From Andalucia godoyi (lineage: Eukaryota > Discoba > Jakobea > Jakobida > Andaluciidae): DNA of 64,000 bases. The translations under genes were made by a program, and so were the position numbers. The notes below the pieces were generated by a model. The model saw nothing but the letters and a program-made list of their open reading frames with translations. It was not told the DNA's origin and searched no databases. The stretch is taken from positions 207,584 through 271,583 of the forward strand of contig VRVR01000036.1 of the NCBI GenBank assembly GCA_009859145.1. Reading direction: 5' to 3'. How positions within the stretch are numbered: position 1 is the stretch's first letter; the number at the start of each line of letters is the position of its first letter. Of the stretch, positions 28,280 to 38,273 are shown piece by piece.

Positions 28280-30327
28280 CGAGTGCCGGGAGCCAAGGCG
28301 GCTTCCAACTCTGCGAATGGTTCCTGGCGGCGGATGCGGCTGCGGAAAAGTTTGATGAGGCCCGGCGACGTTCCCGCTGCCGAGATCGAGGAGTTTCTTT
28401 CGGAGCGCCTCGTTTCCAGACTGCTTGACAAACCGATGCGACATGAAAGCGCCAACAAGCACCCAAAGCACAAATATGCCGATGATGCACCCACCAACGA
28501 CGGATGGCAACGGGTACATCAATCCGGCCATTGTTGCAAATACTGCAACCACTGTGATGGCTGGACGTATCAAATGATCGAGACGATTGTAGCTTGACGG
28601 GTGACTCTTTTTGATGTATGCAGCAATACCAAGGTTTGGAAGCATGTACACCGTCAGCAATCCATACGATCCGATGAGATTGGACGCGGCAAACGCTGAC
28701 CAACCGCCCGACGAGGACGACCCCACGAGATTCCAGTCAATGGTTCCAGCCACGTTGCTCGTGTAGCTAAGCTCTACAGAATACACAAAGGCAAGAAGAA
28801 TAGCCGCGGCCGCACAAACGGCATTGGTAGCAATGATGGCGCGCACGGGAGTTTGTCTTGTTGGATGCAGTTTTCCAAAGTATCCGAGGTGAAAGATGTC
28901 TGCATGGCCCATCGACATGAGCAGTCTCGCATTGAAATTGAGTTGCGCCACAAGCCAGTTGAAGGACGTTGTCATTCCGGCAATGTCGATGAAGTACCCG
29001 AACCATGAAGACACGTAATGCTGGGCTAGAAGATTCATAGGCATGCCTGCGCTTTTCCCTCCATTTGTCCCGTATGTCAAGATGTTTGCAGCATCGTATT
29101 TCCCAAGTCCCCACACAAGCGCTAATGTGCCGATCCACACAAATCCCGAGACGCAAATGACGCTTCCAAAAACGGAGAAGGCGACAACACGGACCGGATC
29201 CTTAGCCTCTTCAGCAAGCGACGTTGCTCCTTCAAACCCATCGCAGACCAGCACAGCAAGCACCACAGCCTGGATAAACCCGAATGCACCGTTGGGATTC
29301 TCCTCCGAGCTTGCCGAATCGGGCAAGAAGTGATTTCCGTCCACAAGCATTGCGCCAACAAACACACTCACAATGATGGCTTCGATTGCCGACAGAATGA
29401 TGGAAATCCGCAACGAAGACTCAATTCCCTTTACAGACAGCAGCGTCACGACGATCGTGAACACCACGAGCGAAATTTGGAAAGGAACCGCAACTTGGTC
29501 GTCCGACGCATTGTTGCCGTATGCGTACCGTTTTGCCACATCCGATGAAAACAGCGCAATCTGCAGTACAGCCTGGACCCCAAGAGCTAAATACGCAATG
29601 AGCATTATCCACGCAGTAAACAGACCTGCAAACGGCCCAAGAGAAAGGGTTGAGTACGTAAAGAACGAGCCTGCGGAAGGATGCCATCGTACAAACAACT
29701 GCAGAGTCCGCGACAGCGACAGGCATAAGAAGATCGTGGCCAACAGGGCATACGGAGCACTCGTTCCTGCGGCCGCCAAAATCAATGGAACATTAAAAAA
29801 CAACGAACCTGCGCATCCATACATGGAATCGACAAACAAACAAACAAACCAAAACCAAAACCAACAGCGGACGCACATCCCAACTCCAAGCAAAGAGTCA
29901 ACACATCATTATCGTTAACATTATCGTCATGATCAGATATAGAAGCATGCCACATGACCCATGTGTGCAGTGTTTGATAGACAGAAGCAGATCAGAAGAA
30001 GAGCATACTGGTCGGTGAAGTGTTGAGCAGGCTCATTGCGAAGGCATAGGCTGCGGTGACATTTCTTTTAGGATCATCTTGAAAGAGCAGCCTGTCACTT
30101 TCTCCAGAAGTATCTACACTATCTACATTATTATTATTATTATTATTATTGCTATTGCTATTGCTATTGCTATTGTTATTATTATTATTGTTGTTGTTGT
30201 TGTTGTGGTGGTTGTGTTTTGATGAAGGACTCAAGAGGTGCTGCTGCTCGTGCAGATTTGCCAGAGTTGTATTACGCAAAAGATCATTTTGCCGAAACGG
30301 TGGTGAGATGCTTGACAAATGAGACAT
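28196..30327 (-). CDS. APC-superfamily amino-acid permease (two exons)
   Basis: Exon 1 is 30327-30009, the intron 30008-29809 (200 nt, GTATGC donor, CGCAG acceptor) and exon 2 29808-28196, giving 643 residues. The splice joins ...LLNTSPTS to SLFFNVPLIL, restoring the first membrane helix of an amino acid/polyamine/organocation permease; without it the frame has no start matching the family. About 12 hydrophobic segments follow, with SAGSFFTYSTLSLGPFAGLF (helix 3 region) and a VCDGFEGATSLAEEAKDP segment like the conserved F-E-AEE-KNP motif of the family. Exon 1 carries His/Asn/Ser homopolymers coded by an ATT/GCTATT microsatellite (about 30129-30206). A GNP-like soluble C-terminus ends in acidic residues. 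Substrate unknown. Confidence 0.85.
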
Positions 30328-30892
30328 TTAACAATTACACATGTATATAACAAAGAAGATTGAATACTCTCTGTGATCAAAAACCCAAAAAAAGAAAAAG
30401 GAAAGGAAAGGAAAGGAAAAGAAAAGAAAAAGAGGGAATAATAAACTCAACATTATTACGTCCGAAACTGTAAATAAAATATAAAAGGTTTGAAAAACGA
30501 GAAAATGTTTCGCGCATGTACGATACAGCTTGCACAATACGTCAACGAGCGAGTGTTGCCTCGTGGGTGTTCAGTGTTGACCTCAAATTTGCGGAGGACG
30601 ATGCGGGGGGAATCGTTGCCAAATCGAGAAAAGTGCCCGAATCGTCAGTCTTCGCAGTTCACATTGACTCGTGTCTTCGACGATGGAATGTGAACTGAAC
30701 CGCCGTTTCGTTTATTAATTATTACGTAACGTGTATACGTTTTCAGAACTTGTTCTTCTTTCCATTCTCTCATCTTTCAGTTTTATAAGATAACAACTAC
30801 AATTGCGTGTGTTTGATCCACCCATCTCAATCCATTTTTTTTTAATTAGCTATTTATTTTAATTTTTTTTTGACGCGACACTCGCATGAACG
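30328..30892. promoter_or_regulatory. Divergent intergenic region, permease / RBR ligase
   Basis: 565 bp between outward-reading genes. Mostly A/T-rich, with an AAAGG-type purine run (30386-30435) near the permease start and T runs (30835-30870) just before the RBR start. Short frames near 30490-30700 show no domain. Confidence 0.35.
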
Positions 30893-33880
30893 ATGAGTGA
30901 AGAAGTCGACGGAGTTGTTTTTGAGAGTCTTTGTGCGAATGCAAAGGACGCGGTCAGTCGAGCAGCGATTGATCTCGTGAATACATTGCACAGAGATCAA
31001 AAAGTCGAGCTGCGGTCAACGGTTGCGCTTTGCACGAGGTTTCTGACTTTGGAACATGCATTCGAGTCAGTGCCGGTGTCATCGGTTGTGGTGTGCGACG
31101 ATGCCGACCGCACGCTTTCCAACGCAGAAGTCGTGTCCTTGCTCCGAACGGCGGACAGAGTCTTGACGATGTTCATGGGGACGTACCTCACCATTGAACA
31201 CTGCCCGTCGTACGGACAGGAAGTGCAGGTCACGTCGCACTGCGCTGTTCGAGCGTTTGTGCCGGCACAGCGAGATGGAATCGGGTCGATGAGCAGCGAT
31301 GCCGTGCAGAGAGCGGAGGTCGACGCCATTACAAAGGGGTTCCATGTTGTTCCGGAGTGCGAAACGTACTTGATGAACAGCGTGATCGCTCAGGTGCTTT
31401 CGGTCGTTCTTGACGAGCATGAGCAGCAGACTGAAAGGGCAGAGGTGTGCCCGGTGGTGCGAGCATTGACCATTGTGTTTCAGCCGGCGTCGCTGGCGGT
31501 CCGGTGGACGGTGCGACTGAATTCGCAATGCAAAGCTCTTGATGGGCTCTCGTACAGGGACATGTTGCTGGAGACAATTTCAAACTCGGAGCCCCTGCAC
31601 TCTGTTCGGAAGCGTCAAGAATGGGAGATGCTGTCGCAGGACCAGGCTCTTTTGCAGCGCCTTGGATTTACCGAGATTGGACTGGCAGCGTCAATTCGGA
31701 ACAGAGTCGCGTTTCCCAATGGATCGTCTGATGATCCAGAGGTTCTCAACCGGCACTATGCCACCATTCGTGTGCTGCTCGACTGCGTCGATGTGGATCC
31801 CGCGGAAATGGTCTTTAGCAATCAAGGACGAGAATCTTTTGTTCTGAAGAGCAACCGGGACCACGAGGAAAGTAGCAGACAGACGCCACCTGCAGATGTT
31901 GCGCTTGCACTTGCGCTTGCGAACGAAGAAAACGGATTCTATGTACCGGTCATCTCACACCAAATGTCTTTCCATCCTGAGTGTTCGAAGCTCCTGTCCG
32001 TGACTGCCCGGATGGCCGTGTCCAGCTCCGAGCAGCCAACATTCACTCCTCTCGACTTTGCGATTTCTACCGCGAGAGGCTTGATGTGCATGCATCCCTT
32101 CGGGCGCTGGAAGATCCTGCAGTGCTCGGACCCGCCAGCCCTGGCGCAGACTTTGCGACGGGGCTCCGAGGAGCATCGACAGCTGTGCAAAGCCGTGGAG
32201 CATGCGACCCATGGTCTTGGCAGACTGGAAGACTGCGCAGCGGATTCCTTCCAGGTGCGCTTTGATGAGCACAGATGCTGGAGCAGCAGCGACCTGCGAA
32301 ATGCACTGCAGGTGCATTTTGACAGTTCTCGCTGCACGTTTTATCCCGTCTTGCACTGTACTGTCGACGTGCCCTCGCATCTAAGTGCCTGCTTGTCCTA
32401 CAGGCGACGTTCGTACCGAAGATTCCTTGAAGCAGTTTGCAGAATGACAAGCAATATCTGGTCGAACCCGCAGCTAGCCACGGTCTCTTTGGAAAAGAAG
32501 AATACACAATCGGATTCAAAGAGCCGCAATCTGCGGATTCGTGTGGAGTCCGTGGACGTCGAGTTTTTGCATCGCGTCGCGTTTCACGTATCGTCCATGT
32601 TTGCTATCCACACGGTCGCGGTGCCTGGATGTTTGTCTTCGGCGATCTACGATTCTGCGTTCACACGGTCCCTCGAGGACGAATTGGCGCCACTGGTTTC
32701 CAAACATGCAGATATTCTGTTCCTGCCTCCTCATGAAAACCAACTGTCGTTCGTTGCGGTGGGCATCGAAGCGGGCGTTGTTGCTGAGTTTTTGGAGTTC
32801 AAGAGCCAGCAGGCTCACAGAAGTGCATCGAGCGAATCGCACGCGCGAGATGCGCACAATCTGAACCAAGAGCTTTCTTGCTGTTTATCAGTCTGTGAGC
32901 CTGAAATGGTATCGGACAGAACCATTAAGCTTCCGTGCTCGCATACGGCGTGCCGGGCATGCTTGGCGGAGACCATCGTCCGGTCCAGTCAAGACGTTTT
33001 GCTGGCTCAAAGACTGCATCTGTCATGCTCCTTGTGCCTCTCCGACATCCCTGCTACATTCCTGCCTCAAATTGTTGGACCAGTCGTTCTTCAAAAGACA
33101 GCGGCGATGAGAGCTCGTGCTGCAGCCGCCGCGACCAAGAAAGCGGCTGTGGAGCAGGACGAACCCGCGACGTCAGATGGGGCATCTCCCTCCGTCCAAT
33201 GGATCTCTGCTTTTGCTTGTCCTGGGGTGGATTGCTCGCGACTCTTGGTGTCCACGTCTTCTGCGCGAGTCTGCGAATGCTTGGACTGTGGCCAGCGAGT
33301 TTGTGTGCGATGTCAGCTTCCTGCGCATCCGGGAAGTCGGTGCGATGGTGCTCGGCGCTTCGTTGTGGTGGAGAAAGGGAAAACGAGATCGTGTCCGGGA
33401 TGCGGATACTTCATTTTCCGCACTGCGGGTTGCAACCACATGACGTGTGCACTGTGCTCCACGGAATTTTGCTGGACGTGCGGATTTATCCACGAGCCGC
33501 ATTTGGATGGTGGAAATCTGTTTGCGCACATTCCCAATTGCATTCAGGAAATGCGTCCGGAGAATGCCGAGTTTGAAAGGACTGCCGCCGCATCTCGTCG
33601 TAGATCTCGTCGCCAGAGGCCTCCCCGCGCCCCTCGCCAGCCGGTGGTCGATACTGCAGACGAAGATGCTGCCGATGTGTTCGATCTGCTGTTTGGCCCG
33701 TCTGGTCCCATGCACGTTGAAGCTCCCGTGGACCCTCTGGAGTCTGAGCAACCGATTTTAGACGAACAGCGGGATGCCGAGCCCGCGCATCAGTGGAACT
33801 TGTTTACCCAGGAAGATTATGTGCTCAGTACTTTGTTCCATACGCATTCAAGGGACCAGGAAATCATTGTAGGAAACTAA
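30893..33880 (+). CDS. RBR (RING-IBR-RING2) E3 ubiquitin ligase
   Basis: 995 residues. RBR ligases take ubiquitin from an E2 onto a catalytic cysteine in RING2 before transferring it to the target. Residues 1-655 are a long region without a motif I can name, perhaps with degenerate alpha/beta repeats. RING1 begins near 661 (CLSVCEPEMVSDRTIKLPCSH, then CSLCLSDIP). An Ala/Lys-rich insert (about 735-770) separates it from the IBR (about 774-820, FACPGVDCSRLLV). RING2 spans about 835-865 with CPGCGYFIF, then the acceptor Cys847 in AGCNHMTC and CSTEFCWTC. All zinc ligands I can count are present. An Arg-rich disordered tail follows. The long N-terminus is reminiscent of RBR proteins such as the plant DEAH12 C-terminal part, but no helicase is present. 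Confidence 0.86.
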   Translation: MSEEVDGVVFESLCANAKDAVSRAAIDLVNTLHRDQKVELRSTVALCTRFLTLEHAFESVPVSSVVVCDDADRTLSNAEVVSLLRTADRVLTMFMGTYLTIEHCPSYGQEVQVTSHCAVRAFVPAQRDGIGSMSSDAVQRAEVDAITKGFHVVPECETYLMNSVIAQVLSVVLDEHEQQTERAEVCPVVRALTIVFQPASLAVRWTVRLNSQCKALDGLSYRDMLLETISNSEPLHSVRKRQEWEMLSQDQALLQRLGFTEIGLAASIRNRVAFPNGSSDDPEVLNRHYATIRVLLDCVDVDPAEMVFSNQGRESFVLKSNRDHEESSRQTPPADVALALALANEENGFYVPVISHQMSFHPECSKLLSVTARMAVSSSEQPTFTPLDFAISTARGLMCMHPFGRWKILQCSDPPALAQTLRRGSEEHRQLCKAVEHATHGLGRLEDCAADSFQVRFDEHRCWSSSDLRNALQVHFDSSRCTFYPVLHCTVDVPSHLSACLSYRRRSYRRFLEAVCRMTSNIWSNPQLATVSLEKKNTQSDSKSRNLRIRVESVDVEFLHRVAFHVSSMFAIHTVAVPGCLSSAIYDSAFTRSLEDELAPLVSKHADILFLPPHENQLSFVAVGIEAGVVAEFLEFKSQQAHRSASSESHARDAHNLNQELSCCLSVCEPEMVSDRTIKLPCSHTACRACLAETIVRSSQDVLLAQRLHLSCSLCLSDIPATFLPQIVGPVVLQKTAAMRARAAAAATKKAAVEQDEPATSDGASPSVQWISAFACPGVDCSRLLVSTSSARVCECLDCGQRVCVRCQLPAHPGSRCDGARRFVVVEKGKTRSCPGCGYFIFRTAGCNHMTCALCSTEFCWTCGFIHEPHLDGGNLFAHIPNCIQEMRPENAEFERTAAASRRRSRRQRPPRAPRQPVVDTADEDAADVFDLLFGPSGPMHVEAPVDPLESEQPILDEQRDAEPAHQWNLFTQEDYVLSTLFHTHSRDQEIIVGN

Positions 33881-34065
33881 GAAAGGTGCTACACAACAGC
33901 ATTGGAAAGCCATCGATATTCAGGTAAAAAATATAAAGGAAGAATAAGAAGAAGAAGTTAAAAAGGAGGGGAAAAAAGTCTGCAATTTTAGGAACAAACT
34001 ATATACAAACCAAAAATAATAATAATAATCAAAATAAAGAAGAAGTTGTTAATAAATCTAATGAA

Positions 34066-35373
34066 TCACCAGGAGTGGTGCGAGGCGGAAACATTTGAGA
34101 ATTTTCTCGAATACGCAAGCGCCGATAAATGCGCGTATTGTCGGACCAGTTCATCGACATCGGGACCGGATACACCGGCCACAGTGTCGTCCACCGATGA
34201 CAGTGCCCTCGCATGGATGTGCTGCTCGTTCACAGGACCGTTCCACTTTTCACGGGGCGATGACACCTTTTGTGGATGATGATTCACATGCTTCTGCGAG
34301 ATCCGAGCCCCTGGCGAGTACTTTGCATTGTCCTTGTTGGGAGATGAAGCGGCAGCGGGAGTATCGTCTGGGAAATCAGCAAAGTCATCAAGACCGTCAC
34401 CGGGCGAAACCGTCGGCAATGACGAGTTTGTGAACGAATGAGAGGTGAGCGGTGTTGGCAAAGACAGGCCGGGAAACTTGGACGAAGAGGAAACAGACAC
34501 CGAAGAGAGCGGTGGATGTGCGGATGTACCTGCACCAGTGTCATCATCGTCATCGAACCTGATATCGCCTTCTTCTTCTTCGTCGTCGTCTTCACCATCA
34601 TAATCCTTCTTGCTCTTGGTAGCACCGATCGCGACAGCACGGGTACCATCTGTGCCATTGCCAAACGCGAACATGTCACCATTCTGCTCGTCTCCCCCCT
34701 CGTCCTCGTCGTCGTCGTCGAACCGCACCTTGTCACGCTCGTTGTCGGTATTCAAATGAGCAACATCGAAAACCGCCGGCATCGTCGCGCTTCTCTGGTG
34801 CAATCGGAGGGCGAAGTTGAGGCCTCCATTTTCACCAGAAGCGAGATCGAGATCCGCTCTGAAGTCGCTGTCTGAAATCTTTCTCGGACGCGGCGAATTC
34901 CGAAAGGAGATGCTCGGATTCCTGGACTTCATTTTTGCTGCAAACTCCTTTAAACTTGACAATTCCTCCAGCAGCGACCGCGTCTTTGGCTGTCCATACA
35001 GCGATCCCATATCGATAGTGCTCGAGGTCGCAGTCCGCACATGGTTCTTTGTAACTTGGTCCAGCAGCCGCTCGGAACCAGACGATCTACGTCGTCGTGA
35101 AGAAGCGTGGCTGCCTCGCGCCGCAGCAACCAGGGCTTTGGACACGCCTGCAGACACGCCGTCAATTTTCCCTCGAATGTTCTTCAAATTCTCAACTTCC
35201 GTCGCACGCTGCTCTTGGACTGCCTTGACTGCCTCCACCAGCGCAGCATCGTTTTCAACAGATTTCGATAATTTCGGTGGAATCGTAAATGTTTGTGTCG
35301 AATAGAAAAACGACGACACGAATGACACCAAAACAGACACTCGAGAAGACAAGAATGAAAGCAGCCAGAGCAT
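34066..35373 (-). CDS. Unrecognised acidic protein with hydrophobic N-terminus
   Basis: 435 residues from the first in-frame ATG at 35373; upstream the frame is only poly-Leu read from a CAA/TTG repeat, probably 5' UTR. Residues 1-28 (MLWLLSFLSSRVSVLVSF) form a signal peptide or membrane anchor. A short helical, probably coiled-coil segment follows (about 35-85, EAVKAVQEQRATEVENLKNI), then an Arg-rich patch and a Ser-rich region. Two acidic tracts share the motif RFDDDD (near 210 and 260), and DDFADFPDD near 325 looks like a clathrin-adaptor-ear-binding type motif. No enzyme domain. The product may be a trafficking-related membrane protein, but that is guesswork. It is divergent from CASP. 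Confidence 0.6.
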   Translation of the reverse strand: MLWLLSFLSSRVSVLVSFVSSFFYSTQTFTIPPKLSKSVENDAALVEAVKAVQEQRATEVENLKNIRGKIDGVSAGVSKALVAAARGSHASSRRRRSSGSERLLDQVTKNHVRTATSSTIDMGSLYGQPKTRSLLEELSSLKEFAAKMKSRNPSISFRNSPRPRKISDSDFRADLDLASGENGGLNFALRLHQRSATMPAVFDVAHLNTDNERDKVRFDDDDEDEGGDEQNGDMFAFGNGTDGTRAVAIGATKSKKDYDGEDDDEEEEGDIRFDDDDDTGAGTSAHPPLSSVSVSSSSKFPGLSLPTPLTSHSFTNSSLPTVSPGDGLDDFADFPDDTPAAASSPNKDNAKYSPGARISQKHVNHHPQKVSSPREKWNGPVNEQHIHARALSSVDDTVAGVSGPDVDELVRQYAHLSALAYSRKFSNVSASHHSW

Positions 35374-35386
35374 ATTTGTGGAAAGC

Positions 35387-35387
<1 letters not shown>

Positions 35388-35426
<39 letters not shown>

Positions 35427-35466
35427 GCAACAACAGCAACAACAACAACAGCAACAACAACAACAA
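35388..35466. repeat. CAA/CAG trinucleotide array
   Basis: About 26 units, on the template side of the acidic-protein gene leader; read in frame it would give poly-Leu. Confidence 0.8.
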
Positions 35467-36005
35467 ACAAGAAACCCAATAATAATAATAATCAATATCA
35501 ATATTAATAGCAAGTTAAAAGAGGAAAATATAAAAATGTTCTAATATTTTTTTGCGATCGAATCCTTTTTTTTTTTTTTTGTGTTTTTGTTATGTTTTGA
35601 AAAAACAAAAAACAACCAACAAATATGTGAGATATATTACGAGCGAATTGGCAGCACGGACAAGAATGATATTAAACAACTAAAACAAGGGGAAAAGAAA
35701 ACAGAATAAAAAATGAATTAATAAAGAGATGGGTATGTGTATATAATAGTATGATACATTAGAAGAAGAAGAAGAAGAAGAAGACGACGACGACAAAGAG
35801 AAGTGGACGTTTGCCCAATCAAAAGAAAGACGGAGAAAACGAATGGGAAAAGGTGACTTTGCGACAACTTGCGACTTGCAGTTGTTTGAGACTTGAGATT
35901 TGATGCAAGACGTGTGGATCGTCGAATGCTTGTTATTATTATATGGTTTTCTTTTCTTTTTTTCCAATTTCTGGTCATTATTATTATTTGCGGAAAGCGC
36001 ATTCA

Positions 36006-36011
<6 letters not shown>

Positions 36012-36058
<47 letters not shown>
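36012..36058 (+). repeat. GA dinucleotide array abutting the CASP start codon
   Basis: About 23 uninterrupted GA units end one base before the ATG at 36060. The same frame is open through the array (Arg-Glu repeats) but lacks an ATG close by, so the array is read as 5' UTR. Confidence 0.8.
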
Positions 36059-36059
<1 letters not shown>

Positions 36060-36062
<3 letters not shown>

Positions 36063-37796
36063 GCGACGTTGCAAGAGACGCTGTTTTCTCTTGCAAAGTC
36101 ATGGCAGCAGATTGACTTGGTATCGGTGCGATCTGAACTTGATAAGGTTGGCGGGTCGATTGCAGAGGCACATGAACGTGGGAAGAATGCACGAAAGCAG
36201 CTTGCTGAATCGACGAAGGAGGCTCGGAAGCAGTTTCCAGATGCGATGAAGAGCATCAATTCGCTTGTGAAGGAGTACCAAGATGAAATTGATCATCTTA
36301 CGAAGCGCGCGAAACAAGCGGAAACGTCGTTTTTGGGTGCGTACGAGGCACTCAGTGCGATACAGGATCCTTCGGCAGTGCTCATGAGTGTAGCAGAAGT
36401 AGTGGGGGAAGTGAAGGATCTGAAGAACCAAGAGTCAGCCGTCCGGAGGCTTGAAGAAGAGCTCAAAGACGCGAAAGAAGCGGTGTACCAAGAGATGGAG
36501 TCCTTGTTTGCGGATCGCGAAAAGTCGCTCATGATGCAGCTTTCGGACTTGCAGAAGCGGTACGCAGCTACAGAAAACCAGCTGTTTATGCTCCGATCCA
36601 CCCTGGAAAAAGCAGAAGAGTCGGGCAAAAGCAGAGTGGAGTACATGGAGGATCAGCTGCGAAATGCCGAGGAGGAGCTGGCGGCGCTGCGATCCATGCA
36701 TGGGCGGTCGCATAGTGGAGGGTCCGATGCGGCTGGTGCGGATGGGTCCGTGGGGAGGCTTGGGTATGAAAGAGAACTTGAGAGTGCACGGAGAGAAACC
36801 GAGGCCGAACTGGAACGCAAGGAAACGGAGTTGGGATCGCTGCGACAGTATGTCTCGAAGCTCGAAAATGATCTTGCAAAGGAAAAAATTGAAGCCAAGC
36901 ATCGCGACAGAAGTTTGCAGAGCGAGATTGGGAAAATCCAGTTTGAACTGAGCCAGTCTCGACAGGAAGTCCAGCTGCTGCGATCGCAAAAGGACGAAGC
37001 AGATGCGCTGCGAAAGCGGCTGGCGATGTTCCAGTCTCTTCACGGAGTGCTGCAGGGCGGCGGAGGGGATGTAGAGGAAGTAGACTTTGCCGATACCATC
37101 TCCGAAACAGGCTCGGTTCTCAGCATCGCTGCATCTGAACACCAGTTTCAACAGCAGAAGAAGAAGATTGCTCAACTAGAAAGCGAGCTTGTTCGGTATC
37201 GCATTGCAAGCACATCGGTGACCGAAGAACTGAGTCAGGTGAAGCGAGATCGAGAGCTGCGAGTGTCCGAGCTCTCCGCGTGTAAGGACCTCATTAAGCG
37301 GCTCGAAGACGATATGGCGACTCTGCGATCTGCGACGGTGTCTGTATCGGAGGACCAGACTGCCCGCCAAACGGAGATTCTAACGGCGCAGCGAGATCGT
37401 TTGAAGCAGCGTGTCGTCCAGCTTGAGCAGGAAGCGATGGATCTCCAAGAAGAATTTCGAAGACGTGATGCACAGATTGATATTCTCAAGGGAGAGAATG
37501 CCCGGTTGTCAGATCGCCTCCGTGGAGGCACGGGGCCTGGCCTTGGGGTCGGAGCTGCATCATCCTCATCCTCGTCGTCATCTTCTGCATCTGCGTTCCT
37601 GTCAGCTCTTGACTTTTCGAGCTTCCTGAGCAGTGCTTCTGGAGGAACTCGTGGTGGCAACAGTGGAGGTGGTCTGTCATCGGATCGAAGGCTCCGGTAT
37701 TTTCTGACTGTGTACATTCTGTTGCTCCACTTGTTTGTCATGTACGTCGTCATGCGATTCATCCATGCTTCAACTCCACAGGTCCCTCCTCGATAG
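36060..37796 (+). CDS. CASP: CASP Golgi membrane golgin (CUX1-type CASP)
   Basis: 578 residues. CASP is a tail-anchored Golgi coiled-coil protein that tethers intra-Golgi retrograde vesicles. The conserved N-terminus is present (DLVSVRSELDKVGGSIAEAH, then DEIDHLTKRAKQAETSFLGAYEAL, ending DPSAVL), followed by coiled coil from about 100 to 490 rich in Glu/Arg/Leu. A Gly/Ser linker then leads to the tail: DRRLRYFLTVYILLLHLFVM, one membrane helix ending in a His-containing lumenal stub, as in the family. Conserved Tyr and His in and after the membrane span are typical of CASP and giantin. A shorter length than the animal protein (about 680) is normal for protists. Confidence 0.92.
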
Positions 37797-38273
37797 TTGT
37801 GCACATCATCAATTAAAATAAATAAAACAAAAGGTGAGAGAGAAAAGTAATAAAAAAAAAAAAGAAGAAATGCTCCAAGACTGGTCATTCCCGTTCCACC
37901 AGATGCCCCACGCAGTTTCACCGTCGTTCTGCGGGGACAGCTCTTCCTTCATTGCGCAGATTTCATCCGCGAAAATTTCCCGCTCTCGATCGAATTCCTT
38001 TCAAAACAGGCAAATAAACAGAATTTTTTTCAAGAAAACCAAAAAAATATAAATATAAATTGTTTTTTCTAATTAATAAAACAACAACAAAAAGCAAATA
38101 ACAAACCAACAAAACAACATCTCGCAGATCCTCGCATCTCCATTTTCTGTCTTTCCTTCTTTCCTTCCTGCTATTCTGGTTGCTCCATAGACGGATAAAT
38201 ATGAAGTTTGAAGGAGGTGAGAGAGAACGAGAAAAGTATTAATACAGAAACTGGAAAAACAACAACCTTCCGC
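37797..38273. other. Intergenic region between CASP and the STRA6-like gene
   Basis: 477 bp. Mostly A/T-rich, except 37868-37995, which is GC-richer and reads well as protein on the - strand (EFDREREIFADEI, then ETAWGIWWNG) but has no clear stop, start or splice partner. On the + strand a 72-codon frame also crosses it. It could be an isolated small exon; no gene is called. Confidence 0.35.

Larger units (their letters stand above)
35374..36059. promoter_or_regulatory. Divergent intergenic region with CAA and GA repeats
   Basis: 686 bp between the acidic-protein gene (-) and CASP (+). It holds a CAA trinucleotide array (about 35388-35466) in the leader of the left gene, a GAA/GAC run (35761-35793), and a perfect GA dinucleotide array (about 36012-36058) that ends directly against the CASP start codon. 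Confidence 0.5.
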
